From Paracidovorax wautersii (GTDB taxonomy: Bacteria > Pseudomonadota > Gammaproteobacteria > Burkholderiales > Burkholderiaceae_C), in contig NZ_FONX01000011.1 of assembly GCF_900113035.1 (NCBI RefSeq), positions 1 to 64,000 of the forward strand: a stretch of DNA of 64,000 nt, given 5' to 3'. The notes beneath the pieces are model-generated. The model saw only the letters and a list, made by a program, of their open reading frames with translations, searched no databases and was not told the origin of the DNA. The position numbers were made by a program, and so were the translations under genes. Position 1 is the first letter of the stretch; each line of letters opens with the position of its first letter. Shown here in pieces: positions 1-7,134 of this stretch.

Positions 1-1146
1 ACCTCGGCCGCGCTGGCGAGCGAGGCATCGGCGCGGGCCTCGAAGGACGATGCGCTCACCCAGCAGCTGCAATCGCTCACGGCCACCGTGGGGGACAACA
101 AGGCCAGCGCAACCACATCGCTGCAGGCCCTGGCGTCGGAGCAATCCGCCCAGGCCTCGCAGCTCTCGGGCCTGTCGGCCACGGTGGGCGGGCACTCGGC
201 CAGCATCAGTCAGTACGGCCAGGCCCTTGCGGGGCTGGACGGGCGTTTTTCGGCCACGTGGGGCCTGTCGGTGATCGCGGGCAAATACGTGGGCGGCATG
301 GCCATCAACAACAACGGCCAGTCGGTCGAGATGGTGTTTTTGGCCGACCGCTTTGCCTTCGCGCGCCGGGTCAACGACGAGCCGCGCTACCTGCTCACGG
401 GCGGCCAGGTCAACGGCGTGGACACCGTGGGGATCGGTGGTGATGTAGTCCTTGATGGCGCCATGCGGGCCCGGCACATCTTGGTGCAAGAGCTGTCGGC
501 GTTCACGGCGCGGCTGGGCTACGTCAACGCCGGCCGCATGGACATCGCATCCGACGGTGCCGGCGGCTGGGGCTACGTGCGCAGCGCCAACAAGTGGCTG
601 GGCGATGGGGGCTCCGGCTTCATCTTCGCGCGCAGCGACTGGGGCGATGTCATCGCAGAGATCCAGGCCGGCGCCATGCGGCTGTCGATGCACCGTGACG
701 GCGGGTACATGCGCCTGGAAGGCCCGTGGGGCCGCCTCGACAACAACGGCATGGAGATCAACCAGGTCAACGTGATCGGCGCGCTGCAGATCCGCGGCGA
801 AGAGATCACGCGCATCCGTGCGCAGGCCGCGCCGTACCGCCAGCAGTCCAGTCAGGAGCAGATCGATATTGGCGGCTACGACCCCGGCGGCGCGTGGGTG
901 CTGGCGGGCATCACGTGTTCCGTGCGTACACCCGATCAGGGTGGTGATAGCTCCAACTCGCTGCGGCCGGAGTTTTTCAACTGGGAGATCTGGCGCGACG
1001 GCGCGCTGCTGGCGGCCGGGGGGCCTGACATCGGCTTCACCGAAGTCGTTCTGCCTGCCGACAGCGGAGCCAAGACATACACGCTCTTCGTGCGGGGCGC
1101 CTACATCATGCGCGCCGTTTTTTCGCTCAAGGCCTTCCGCCGCTGA
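1..1146 (+). CDS. Phage tail tip / host-specificity protein (gpJ-like, DUF1983-type C-terminus), 5' truncated by window
   Basis: The frame is open from the first base, so this is the C-terminal part of a larger protein. It begins with an Ala/Ser/Gln-rich heptad-like stretch (ASQLSGLSATVGG and similar), typical of the coiled coil preceding the end of lambda gpJ-type central fibre proteins. It continues into a Gly/Trp-rich beta domain containing GAMRARHILVQELSAFTARLGYV, here shortened to its first part GAMRARHILVQEL. Family knowledge places such proteins at the tail tip, where they contact the host receptor. The downstream small tail gene and tail fibre support the assignment. Confidence 0.8.
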   Translation, partial: TSAALASEASARASKDDALTQQLQSLTATVGDNKASATTSLQALASEQSAQASQLSGLSATVGGHSASISQYGQALAGLDGRFSATWGLSVIAGKYVGGMAINNNGQSVEMVFLADRFAFARRVNDEPRYLLTGGQVNGVDTVGIGGDVVLDGAMRARHILVQELSAFTARLGYVNAGRMDIASDGAGGWGYVRSANKWLGDGGSGFIFARSDWGDVIAEIQAGAMRLSMHRDGGYMRLEGPWGRLDNNGMEINQVNVIGALQIRGEEITRIRAQAAPYRQQSSQEQIDIGGYDPGGAWVLAGITCSVRTPDQGGDSSNSLRPEFFNWEIWRDGALLAAGGPDIGFTEVVLPADSGAKTYTLFVRGAYIMRAVFSLKAFRR

Positions 1147-1177
1147 TCGATTTTTGACTGAAAGAAAGCAACCAACC

Positions 1178-1474
1178 ATGACCCAAGAAACCCACATCAT
1201 CGCCCTCGAAAAAACCATCCAGAGCGAGGCCACCGGCACCGAGCCGACCCGCCACGTCCTGCTGCGCTACGGCGTGGACGTGCCCAACAAGTCCACCGTG
1301 GCGACCCTGGGCTGCTTCATGTCGGCGGCGGCAAAGCAGCCCGTGGATTCCATCAACGTGCAGCTGCAGCTGCTGCCCCAGGGCGAGCAGGACATCTACC
1401 GCGCGCTGCTGGCCCAGCCCGGCCAGCTGCTGAGCGGCGCCACCCCCATCTACGCACCGGAGGCCTCGGCATGA
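1178..1474 (+). CDS. Small phage tail-associated hypothetical protein (98 aa)
   Basis: The start is the ATG preceded by a GAAAGAAAG ribosome-binding site, about 30 bases after the tail-tip stop. The longer upstream extension of this frame runs inside the tail-tip gene and is a shadow. The protein is acidic and mixed alpha/beta (MTQETHIIALEKTI... to ...ATPIYAPEASA) with no motif I recognise. It overlaps the next gene by four bases, which points to translational coupling. Its place between tail tip and tail fibre suggests a tail or tail-assembly role. Function is unknown. Confidence 0.7.
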   Translation: MTQETHIIALEKTIQSEATGTEPTRHVLLRYGVDVPNKSTVATLGCFMSAAAKQPVDSINVQLQLLPQGEQDIYRALLAQPGQLLSGATPIYAPEASA

Positions 1475-3234
1475 GCTGGTATCGCACGGGCACGGTGACC
1501 CTCACCAACGGCACGCCCAACGTGGTCGGCGCCGGCACCGCGTGGCTCGCCGCCAAGGCGGAGGCTGGCGACGCGATCACGCTGCAGGACGGCCGCGACT
1601 ACGAGATCCAGGCCGTGGGCAGCGACACGTCCATCACGCTCACCAGCGCCTATCTGGGCGCTTCCGTGGTGGGCGCTGCCTATCAGATCAAACCCATCGC
1701 CACGGCCGCGCGCCTCATCGAGCTATCCAGCCAGGCGGGGCAGCTGCTGCAGACGTTCGCCGATGTGGCGCAGCGCGCGGGCGTGGGCAGGTTCGCCGCC
1801 GGCGCGCTGGTCGATAACGTGCTGCGGCCGTCGCTGCGCGGGCTCATCGATGACGACACGGGCGTCAACCTGCCAGGCGACAACGTGATCGAGCAATGGC
1901 AGGGCGGGGTCAAGACAGCCAGCGTTGCGCCCGATGGCACGCCCAGCGGTACAACGTGGAAAAAGGCCCCGATCAGCGACTCGCAGCAAACGGCGCTGGA
2001 TGGCAAGTTGCCGCTGATCGGGGGGCATCTCGCAGGATCTATCACATTCGATGGGGACTCCACATCGATCGCGCAGAAAGGTGACATCGGTGCGCCCAGC
2101 TCGCTGCATTGGGGCGCCCGTCCTTCCCTGCTTAGTCTCGACGCAAATAACGAGGCTCTGGAGTATTCGCTTTTTGTCGCCATTCATCAGGGCGTGCGCT
2201 ACCTCGCAGCGCTCACGGTCAGCGAAGAGGGCAGCACCAGCGGGCTGATTAAAGCCCGGCTGTATCTTGGGAATGCCGCCCCGATCGTTTTTGATAATTC
2301 CGGTGCAGGAACCTTCCCCGGCGGTATTTTTTCTCAGTCTTCGATCTCCGTGAGCAGTGGTCCGGGGCAGTGGTTCGGCTTCAAATCTGGCGCTGCCGCA
2401 TCGACTTATGGAGCTTTCTACCGGGGCGGGACTGACGCGCCTTTGGGCTACATAGGATCGGATGGCGGTGGAGCCATCGGCGGCGGTGACGGATCGACCT
2501 TTGTGGTCCGGTCCACCCAGAATCTTTGCTTGGCGCCAGATGCTGGTGTTGTCCGTCCAGCTACCGACAACACTACTGCGCTGGGCAACTCGAATTTCCG
2601 CTGGCTCACAGCTTATCTGGCGACCAACCCTGTCGTGACGTCGGACGCCCGGGCAAAGCTCGACCCGAAGCCATCTCTGGGCTTGGACTTCGTGCTTGCG
2701 CTGCAGCCGGTGTCGTATCGGATCGCCGACGCGAAGGTGTCGGTAGAAACGGTGGATGACGGCTACGACGAGGTGCAAGAGCCGCTCTACGAGACGCGCA
2801 AGGTAGCCGGCGTGGAAATCGTGATCGTGGACGGCCGCCCGGTGCAGAAAGCCATCGAGCGCGAAGAGCGGGTGCCAGTGGTCGATCTGCTGCCCGTCAC
2901 CAACGAAGCCGGCGCACCGCTGCTCGACGCGCATGGTGACCCCGTCATGCACCCGGTGCCGCGCATGCACATCGTGCGCCGGCCGAAGACTCGTCAGGAG
3001 CGCAAGGTCAGCGAGGGTGTGCGCCGCCACGAAGGGCTGTTTGCGCAGCAAGTGTTGGCGGCGCTGGAGTCGATGGGCCTCACTGGCGCGGACTTCGCTG
3101 GCCTGATCCGCGACGAAGCGAGCGACACCTGGGGACTTCGATACGAGCAATTCATCCCGGCGCTCATCGCGTCCGTGCAGGCCTTGCATGCGCGCATCAA
3201 GGCGCTGGAGGGGGGGCGAGATGCAGCAGCATGA
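1471..3234 (+). CDS. Phage tail fibre with C-terminal S74 intramolecular chaperone domain
   Basis: A 587-residue protein. The N-terminal part (MSWYRTGTVTLTNGTPNVVG) resembles the particle-anchoring start of many tail fibres. The middle is Gly/Ser-rich and probably a beta-helix. From about residue 385 there is a Peptidase_S74 domain with VVTSDARAKLDP, then LDFVLALQPVSYR and GLFAQQVLAALESMG. Ser391 and Lys396 occupy the spacing of the known Ser-Lys dyad that self-cleaves the chaperone after trimer folding. The predicted mature fibre therefore ends near residue 390. A long antisense open frame across this gene is a high-GC shadow. Confidence 0.9.
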   Translation: MSWYRTGTVTLTNGTPNVVGAGTAWLAAKAEAGDAITLQDGRDYEIQAVGSDTSITLTSAYLGASVVGAAYQIKPIATAARLIELSSQAGQLLQTFADVAQRAGVGRFAAGALVDNVLRPSLRGLIDDDTGVNLPGDNVIEQWQGGVKTASVAPDGTPSGTTWKKAPISDSQQTALDGKLPLIGGHLAGSITFDGDSTSIAQKGDIGAPSSLHWGARPSLLSLDANNEALEYSLFVAIHQGVRYLAALTVSEEGSTSGLIKARLYLGNAAPIVFDNSGAGTFPGGIFSQSSISVSSGPGQWFGFKSGAAASTYGAFYRGGTDAPLGYIGSDGGGAIGGGDGSTFVVRSTQNLCLAPDAGVVRPATDNTTALGNSNFRWLTAYLATNPVVTSDARAKLDPKPSLGLDFVLALQPVSYRIADAKVSVETVDDGYDEVQEPLYETRKVAGVEIVIVDGRPVQKAIEREERVPVVDLLPVTNEAGAPLLDAHGDPVMHPVPRMHIVRRPKTRQERKVSEGVRRHEGLFAQQVLAALESMGLTGADFAGLIRDEASDTWGLRYEQFIPALIASVQALHARIKALEGGRDAAA

Positions 3235-3673
3235 ACAAGACCGCATCGAGGTGCGCATGCTCGCCGCGCTGCTCACCCTGGCCTTCGTGATCTCGCTGGC
3301 CGAGCCGGTGTTCTACCTGCTCGCCGTGCCGCAGAGCGTCATCGCCGAGGTGGCCGGCGTCGCGCCATCGGTCTGGTGCGTGATCGCGGCGTTCGGCCTG
3401 TGCCTGCTCGCCACGCTGCCGCACTTGGTGTGGCTGGTGCTGCGCCCGGCGCGGCTGGGCGACCGATGGCCCCGTGCCTGGGCCGCCGGCGGCGCGCTGG
3501 GTGCAGCAGCCACGTGGATCTATCTGGCCAACCTCTCGCTGCCGCTCGACCTGGGCGGCGTTGAGTGGGCCTACGGCATGCGCGCCATCGGCTCGCTGGT
3601 GATGGGTCTCACCTACGGCATTTCGCTCAACGCGCAACAGATCAGGGAGACCGCCGATGCGACCCATCTATAG
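3221..3673 (+). CDS. Small phage membrane protein (150 aa), lysis region
   Basis: The chosen ATG follows a GGGGGGCGAG ribosome-binding site and overlaps the end of the tail-fibre gene by 14 bases. The protein has a charged N-terminus (MQQHEQDRIEVR) and about four hydrophobic segments: near residues 13-35, 45-68, 83-100 and 120-138. It sits directly upstream of the second membrane protein and the endolysin. That position fits a holin or antiholin partner, but no family signature is recognised and the role is inferred only from position and topology. Confidence 0.65.
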   Translation: MQQHEQDRIEVRMLAALLTLAFVISLAEPVFYLLAVPQSVIAEVAGVAPSVWCVIAAFGLCLLATLPHLVWLVLRPARLGDRWPRAWAAGGALGAAATWIYLANLSLPLDLGGVEWAYGMRAIGSLVMGLTYGISLNAQQIRETADATHL

Positions 3674-4142
3674 CCGCATGGTCCTGGTATGGATCGCTAG
3701 CTTTCACAGCCTGGTGTGGGCCAGCACGACGTTTGCCGAGGATGTGGCGACCTACGACTGGCTCTCGCTGGTGTTCGCGCTGGCGGCTGGGCTGCTGGGC
3801 GGGGCGGGGCGCACGGTCATCACGCTGGTGTCGCAGACCACGGTGGTGGGCAACACGCGCGTGCTGCTGCTCAAGGACCTGGTGGTGGCGCTGATCGGGG
3901 GCGGGGTGGCGTACCTGTGCATCCAGGGCTACAACTCGTTCGCCGGCGGCATCACGATGATGTCGCTGCCCCACATCACCCGCGACCTGCGTGTGCTGGT
4001 CATCCTGGCCGCTGGCTACTCGCGCGGCCGTTGGCTGGGCGTGGTGGACCGCTTGGCCTCCGAGGTGATCGATACGGCGCGCAGCAAGCTGCGCCAGGGT
4101 TCCAACGACGTGCCGGCGCCGCCGGCGGGAGGTCAACCATGA
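3657..4142 (+). CDS. Holin-like phage membrane protein (161 aa)
   Basis: It overlaps the preceding membrane-protein gene by 17 bases and the endolysin gene by 4. It has about four predicted membrane helices: residues 7-25, 35-60, 73-92 and 100-120. A hydrophilic C-terminal tail ends in VPAPPAGGQP. A small multi-span membrane protein immediately before a signal-less lambda-R-type endolysin is the expected position of a holin. I see no sequence signature that proves holin activity, so the role is inference from context. Confidence 0.6.
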   Translation: MRPIYSRMVLVWIASFHSLVWASTTFAEDVATYDWLSLVFALAAGLLGGAGRTVITLVSQTTVVGNTRVLLLKDLVVALIGGGVAYLCIQGYNSFAGGITMMSLPHITRDLRVLVILAAGYSRGRWLGVVDRLASEVIDTARSKLRQGSNDVPAPPAGGQP

Positions 4143-4630
4143 AGCGATGCGAGATCTCGCCCCAGCAGGCGGGTGGCCTGAACGTGTGCGCCGTGCTGGA
4201 CATGTTGGCGTGGAGCGAGGGCACCGACAACGGCCGCCAGGCCACCAACGACCGGGGGTATGACGTGGTGGTGGGCGGCGGCCTGTTCACCGGCTACGCG
4301 GACCACCCGCGGCGCCTGGTCGATCTGCCCCGGCTGGGCATCAAGTCCACGGCCGCAGGCCGCTACCAACTGCTGTCGCGGTACTGGGATGCCTACCGCC
4401 GCCAGCTGGGCCTGCCGGACTTCGGGCCCCTGTCGCAGGATCTGGTGGCCATCCAGCAGATCCGGGAGCGCCGCGCGCTGGAGCTGATCCAGGCCGGGCG
4501 CATCGTGGATGCGGTCAGCCGCATCCGCAACATCTGGGCGAGCCTGCCTGGCGCCGGCTACGGGCAGAACGAGCACAAGCTGCCCAACCTCATCGCCGCG
4601 TACCAGCGGGCCGGCGGGGTGGTCGCATGA
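4139..4630 (+). CDS. Phage endolysin, lambda gpR-like lytic transglycosylase (GH104)
   Basis: The 163-residue product closely follows lambda R: DMLAWSEGTDNGRQ, then GYDVVVGGGLFTGY, DHPRRLVDLP, STAAGRYQLLSRYWDAYR and NIWASLPGAGYG. Glu27 in the AWSEGTDN motif corresponds to the catalytic Glu19 of lambda R. The enzyme cleaves the MurNAc-GlcNAc bond of peptidoglycan with formation of a 1,6-anhydro product. It has no signal peptide, so release through a holin is expected, which matches the two upstream membrane-protein genes. The start is the ATG overlapping the upstream stop by four bases; an upstream extension in the same frame is a shadow. Confidence 0.95.
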   Translation: MKRCEISPQQAGGLNVCAVLDMLAWSEGTDNGRQATNDRGYDVVVGGGLFTGYADHPRRLVDLPRLGIKSTAAGRYQLLSRYWDAYRRQLGLPDFGPLSQDLVAIQQIRERRALELIQAGRIVDAVSRIRNIWASLPGAGYGQNEHKLPNLIAAYQRAGGVVA

Positions 4631-5181
4631 CGCCGCTGCCCAGCCTGACGCCCTATGCGGCCGTGGCCCTGGTTGCCGCCGCGCTGGCCAGCGCCGGCGC
4701 CTGGCAGGCGCAGGAATGGCGCTACGGCGCCAAAGAGGCCCAGCGCCTGCAGCGCGAGCGCGAGGCCGATGAGCTGCGCCAGGCGGACGTCCGCCAGGCG
4801 CGCGAAATGAACGACAAGGCGGCCGGCCTGCATGCCGCCGCGCTTGCACACGTCAACACTCAACTGGGAGCCGCAAATGCGCAAATCGCTTTGCTTTCTG
4901 ATGGCCGTGCTTGTCTCGACGGCCGCACTGTCGGCCTGCTCAACAACATCGGCAAGCCCGCCGGCGGGCTGGGCCTGCGAGCCGCTGCCGGCGACCCTGC
5001 GGGTCCGGCCCCGGCCGCTGCCGGATCTGGAGCTGACGCCGCCCCCGCCGGCTACGCCAGCGAGCGCGCCACGGCCGCGCAGATAGCGGCCTGCAGGGCG
5101 CAGTACGCGGAGGTGGCCAGCCAGGTCAACCAGATCCTGGACGCCGAGGAGCAGCGTGATGCGCAGCGCGCCAGCCGGTAG
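4627..5181 (+). CDS. Rz-like inner-membrane spanin subunit
   Basis: It overlaps the endolysin stop (ATGA) and encodes 184 residues. One N-terminal membrane anchor (about residues 8-26) is followed by a long charged helix rich in Gln, Arg and Glu (YGAKEAQRLQREREADELRQ), then an Ala/Pro-rich stretch and a short final helix. This is the topology of i-spanins of the lambda Rz type, which together with Rz1 disrupt the outer membrane in the last step of lysis. The nested lipoprotein gene in another frame strongly supports the call. Confidence 0.85.
   Translation: MTPLPSLTPYAAVALVAAALASAGAWQAQEWRYGAKEAQRLQREREADELRQADVRQAREMNDKAAGLHAAALAHVNTQLGAANAQIALLSDGRACLDGRTVGLLNNIGKPAGGLGLRAAAGDPAGPAPAAAGSGADAAPAGYASERATAAQIAACRAQYAEVASQVNQILDAEEQRDAQRASR
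4877..5086 (+). CDS. Rz1-like outer-membrane lipoprotein spanin, nested inside the Rz gene
   Basis: A 69-residue frame lies entirely within the Rz-like gene in another reading frame. It starts MRKSLCFLMAVLVSTAALSAC: a positively charged start, a hydrophobic core and an LSAC lipobox, so mature Cys follows cleavage by signal peptidase II. The mature part is Pro-rich (PLPDLELTPPPPATPASAPR), as in lambda Rz1. A longer upstream start in the same frame would place charged residues before the signal peptide and is not preferred. Nesting of Rz1 in Rz is characteristic of lambda-type lysis cassettes. Confidence 0.85.
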   Translation: MRKSLCFLMAVLVSTAALSACSTTSASPPAGWACEPLPATLRVRPRPLPDLELTPPPPATPASAPRPRR

Positions 5182-5332
5182 CGCCAGCCGCCCCGGGCAG
5201 CGCCGCCAGGCGCGCCAGGTGCAGCAGCGCCTGGCGCGTGCAGAGCGCCTGCAGGCCGAGGCCTTGCGCCAGCGCTTGGCGCGGCGGGCGGTGCCGGTCA
5301 ACGACGCGGAGCCGCTGCCGCGCATCGACTGA
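5159..5332 (+). CDS. Small Arg/Gln-rich phage protein (57 aa), unrecognised
   Basis: This frame opens with ATG 22 bases before the Rz-like stop codon and closes just before the convergent minus-strand gene. The product is dominated by Arg, Gln, Ala and Leu (PGQRRQARQVQQRLARAERL) and should form one long basic helix ending in NDAEPLPRID. The overlap with the lysis operon suggests co-translation. I do not recognise it. The biased composition of GC-rich DNA could produce such a frame by chance, so confidence is moderate to low. Confidence 0.4.
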   Translation: MRSAPAGSASRPGQRRQARQVQQRLARAERLQAEALRQRLARRAVPVNDAEPLPRID

Positions 5333-5333
5333 T

Positions 5334-5576
5334 TTACTCGCCGGGCAAGAGACCGAGGCCGTTGTTCCCGAATCGAATGCGTTCAGCCGCTTCTTCGAGG
5401 ACTAATGCATCGGCTTCTTGTTTGCTGCCCCGCTGGGGGCGCAGTGCGACAGGCTCTTCGATTCCGGTTCGAGGGTTACGCATCTGCGCATGTGGAAACC
5501 AGTATCCCGGCATGTCGGGATGGGGGTAGGTGGTGATTTCGATTTCGATGCCCTTGTAGGTCGTCTTGTATCCCAT
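5334..5576 (-). CDS. Small hypothetical phage protein (80 aa)
   Basis: It runs on the minus strand with an AGGAAG ribosome-binding site seven bases before the ATG. The protein starts MGYKTTYKGIEIEITTYPHPDMPGY and contains PVALRPQRGSKQEADALVLEEAAERIRFG. It looks like a small globular alpha/beta protein. It is convergent with the lysis operon and divergent from the HTH operon, sharing that operon's upstream region, which holds a perfect 18-base palindrome. No family is recognised; a regulatory or accessory prophage role is possible. Confidence 0.65.
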   Translation of the reverse strand: MGYKTTYKGIEIEITTYPHPDMPGYWFPHAQMRNPRTGIEEPVALRPQRGSKQEADALVLEEAAERIRFGNNGLGLLPGE

Positions 5577-5629
5577 CGTTGGCTTCCTGGTTGTGGTCTC
5601 TTAGTGTTTCATCACGACTGCGTGAGAAC

Positions 5630-5665
5630 TTGCATCGCGGTAAAAATTGTCCTAATATTAGGACA
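5630..5665 (+). promoter_or_regulatory. Promoter with an 18-bp perfect palindrome over the -10 region
   Basis: TTGCAT (5630-5635), a 17-base spacer and TAATAT (5653-5658) form a good sigma-70 promoter for the two-gene operon that follows. The sequence TGTCCTAATATTAGGACA (5648-5665) is a perfect palindrome covering the -10 element, so a bound dimer would block transcription. The HTH protein encoded second in the operon is the obvious candidate for autoregulation, but this is inference. Confidence 0.7.
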
Positions 5666-5710
5666 TGCACAGGGCAATCAGGCCCGCGCAAATTGGCGAG
5701 GAGGCCAAAG

Positions 5711-6004
5711 ATGACGACAGTTTCTGTGAATGTGGCGGGGATCGACTATGTGCTAAGCGACGAGCATCCAGCAAGTAGTGGCGGGGTGCCTGTGTTGGTG
5801 CATCCTGATGGACGCACGTTTGCACCATGGGATAACGTGATCGACAACAAAGATGCCCGCATGTCCGGTGGGGAGCGCTACCGTAATCAGGTCACTGCTC
5901 GGGCGATTGCTGGCTACATCAAGGATGACAATCCGGATAACGTGACCGCCTTGGATCTGCTGCAGCGCTTCAACGCCGTACCTAATCCCGAGTTGGCCGC
6001 GTGA
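5711..6004 (+). CDS. Hypothetical phage protein (97 aa), first gene of the palindrome-controlled operon
   Basis: The ATG follows GAGGCC, about 45 bases after the palindromic promoter. An upstream extension in this frame crosses the promoter and is rejected. The product begins MTTVSVNVAGIDYVLSDEHP and carries GVPVLVHPDGRTFAPWDNVI and AGYIKDDNPDNVTALDLLQRF. I recognise no family. It overlaps the start of the following HTH gene by four bases, so the two are translationally coupled and may act as a pair. Confidence 0.65.
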   Translation: MTTVSVNVAGIDYVLSDEHPASSGGVPVLVHPDGRTFAPWDNVIDNKDARMSGGERYRNQVTARAIAGYIKDDNPDNVTALDLLQRFNAVPNPELAA

Positions 6005-6264
6005 GTCGATTGCTCATCGAGGCGGGTGAGGCCATGTACGGGCCTCAGTGGCAGTCAGCACTTGCGCGTGACCTGGGCGTGTCGGATCGTACGGTGCGCC
6101 GGTGGGTAGCCGGTGCCACCGACATGCCCTCAGGCCTTTACGTGGACCTGCTGCGCCTCACCCTTGAGCGCGCGGCCGTGCTGGACGGTCTGGCGCCGCG
6201 TCTTCGTGAACTGGCCGGCCATGCTGCTACAGAGGCGGCGTCTAAGGGTAATAAACGGCCCTGA
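6001..6264 (+). CDS. Small HTH DNA-binding protein (87 aa)
   Basis: It starts with GTG overlapping the upstream stop. Residues 18-38 (QSALARDLGVSDRTVRRWVAG) form a clear helix-turn-helix of the XRE/Cro-like or YdaS-like kind. The C-terminal half is a Leu/Ala-rich helix (LYVDLLRLTLERAAVLDGL) that probably dimerises. As the only DNA-binding protein in this operon it is the best candidate to bind the 18-bp palindrome upstream. Its stop overlaps the end of a convergent minus-strand gene by about 20 bases. Confidence 0.75.
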   Translation: MSRLLIEAGEAMYGPQWQSALARDLGVSDRTVRRWVAGATDMPSGLYVDLLRLTLERAAVLDGLAPRLRELAGHAATEAASKGNKRP

Positions 6265-6463
6265 TATGCTGCCCCGCGCTGGCATCGTCACGCCAGTAGC
6301 CGTCCCCGATCTGTGCACACGCATGCACGATCAGTAGCGCAAACTCTAGCAGGCCTTCGGGCATCGGCTCGTCGGGCTGCAGAAGCTGCGCTTGGCAGGC
6401 GAGGGCGCGCAAGTCGCGCTCGCCTGCAGCCATGTCTTGCTCACCACACATTGCGGGGATCAT
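6242..6463 (-). CDS. Hypothetical prophage protein (up to 73 aa), third gene of the LexA-box operon
   Basis: Last gene of a three-gene minus-strand operon, overlapping the preceding gene by 23 bases. The sequence is Ala/Leu/Glu-rich with MAAGERDLRALACQAQLLQPDEP and LLEFALLIVHACAQIGDGYW. The start may be the ATG used here or the one four codons later. No family is recognised. The operon arrangement behind an SOS box suggests expression during DNA damage, when the prophage induces. Confidence 0.5.
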   Translation of the reverse strand: MIPAMCGEQDMAAGERDLRALACQAQLLQPDEPMPEGLLEFALLIVHACAQIGDGYWRDDASAGQHIRAVYYP

Positions 6464-6707
6464 CCGGGTCCCAAATAGGTTCTGCGTGGATTGCCTGCCA
6501 GAACGCCCGGGTGGTCTTGCCGTGGCGCAAGCTCGCGCGTTTGAACGTGATGCGCACCCAGCCCGAGATGCGTCCCTGGATATCTGCCGTCATCTGCTCG
6601 AAGGTGCAGCTATGGATGGAGGGCAGGGTAGCCATGGCTTCGCTTATCTCGTCGCCGCAGACCTGGGCCAGCACGCCGTTCGTGGGTTCAGAAAGGGATG
6701 GGCTCAT
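6441..6707 (-). CDS. Hypothetical prophage protein (88 aa), second gene of the LexA-box operon
   Basis: I use the internal ATG (MSPSLSEPTNGVLAQVCGDE) because it overlaps the upstream gene by only 20 bases; the longer frame would run almost the whole length of that gene. The protein contains FEQMTADIQGRISGWVRITF and RHGKTTRAFWQAIHAEPIWD, which looks like a small folded domain. It is not recognised. Tight overlaps on both sides mark it as the middle gene of one transcript. Confidence 0.55.
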   Translation of the reverse strand: MSPSLSEPTNGVLAQVCGDEISEAMATLPSIHSCTFEQMTADIQGRISGWVRITFKRASLRHGKTTRAFWQAIHAEPIWDPDDPRNVW

Positions 6708-6906
6708 CGATGATCCTGATCGGGCCTGCACCCTCATATGCCACGCTGCCGTTGTCTTTCGCGCGGCAGATCCAGCGACCACTGGCCGCGATCTCTTCGA
6801 TGACGTAGGCGTCGGCAGGCCGCTCCAGTGGCAACGTCTCGGAGTAGCCAAGCCAGGTCGGATACATCAGCCAAGCGTCTGCTGCTGGATGTTCGGATGG
6901 GTTCAT
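6688..6906 (-). CDS. Hypothetical prophage protein (72 aa), first gene of the LexA-box operon
   Basis: The ATG lies 28 bases downstream of a perfect LexA box, with a GAAAG ribosome-binding site. The product starts MNPSEHPAADAWLMYPTWLG and includes DAYVIEEIAASGRWICRAKD and GPIRIIDEPIPF. It looks like a small beta-rich protein. No family is recognised. The regulatory context (SOS control in a prophage) is the most informative thing visible about it. Confidence 0.55.
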   Translation of the reverse strand: MNPSEHPAADAWLMYPTWLGYSETLPLERPADAYVIEEIAASGRWICRAKDNGSVAYEGAGPIRIIDEPIPF

Positions 6907-6933
6907 GGTGTGCTTTCGGTGGTGCGGCTCTTT

Positions 6934-6953
6934 TACTGTATGTTCGTACAGTA
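6934..6953 (-). promoter_or_regulatory. LexA (SOS) box
   Basis: TACTGTATGTTCGTACAGTA has perfect 7-base inverted arms (TACTGTA/TACAGTA) and contains CTGT-N8-ACAG, the LexA operator core known from E. coli and betaproteobacteria. It lies 28 bases upstream of the first of three overlapping minus-strand genes, where it would cover the promoter. The other flank has no convincing gene. Confidence 0.85.
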
Positions 6954-7134
6954 TTGCGGGCCATGCAAGAGGTGCAGCCGACCGACGTGACGCATTTGCC
7001 TTCTTGCGCAATCTCTGACCGCGCCGGCTCTACGCTGGCTGCTCGGAAAACAGGAGTGCCCATGTGCAACCGTGATACTCCACCGAACTTGTCGGACATC
7101 GAGGGCAAGGGAACTGCTGCGCGCGAAGGCCGTA

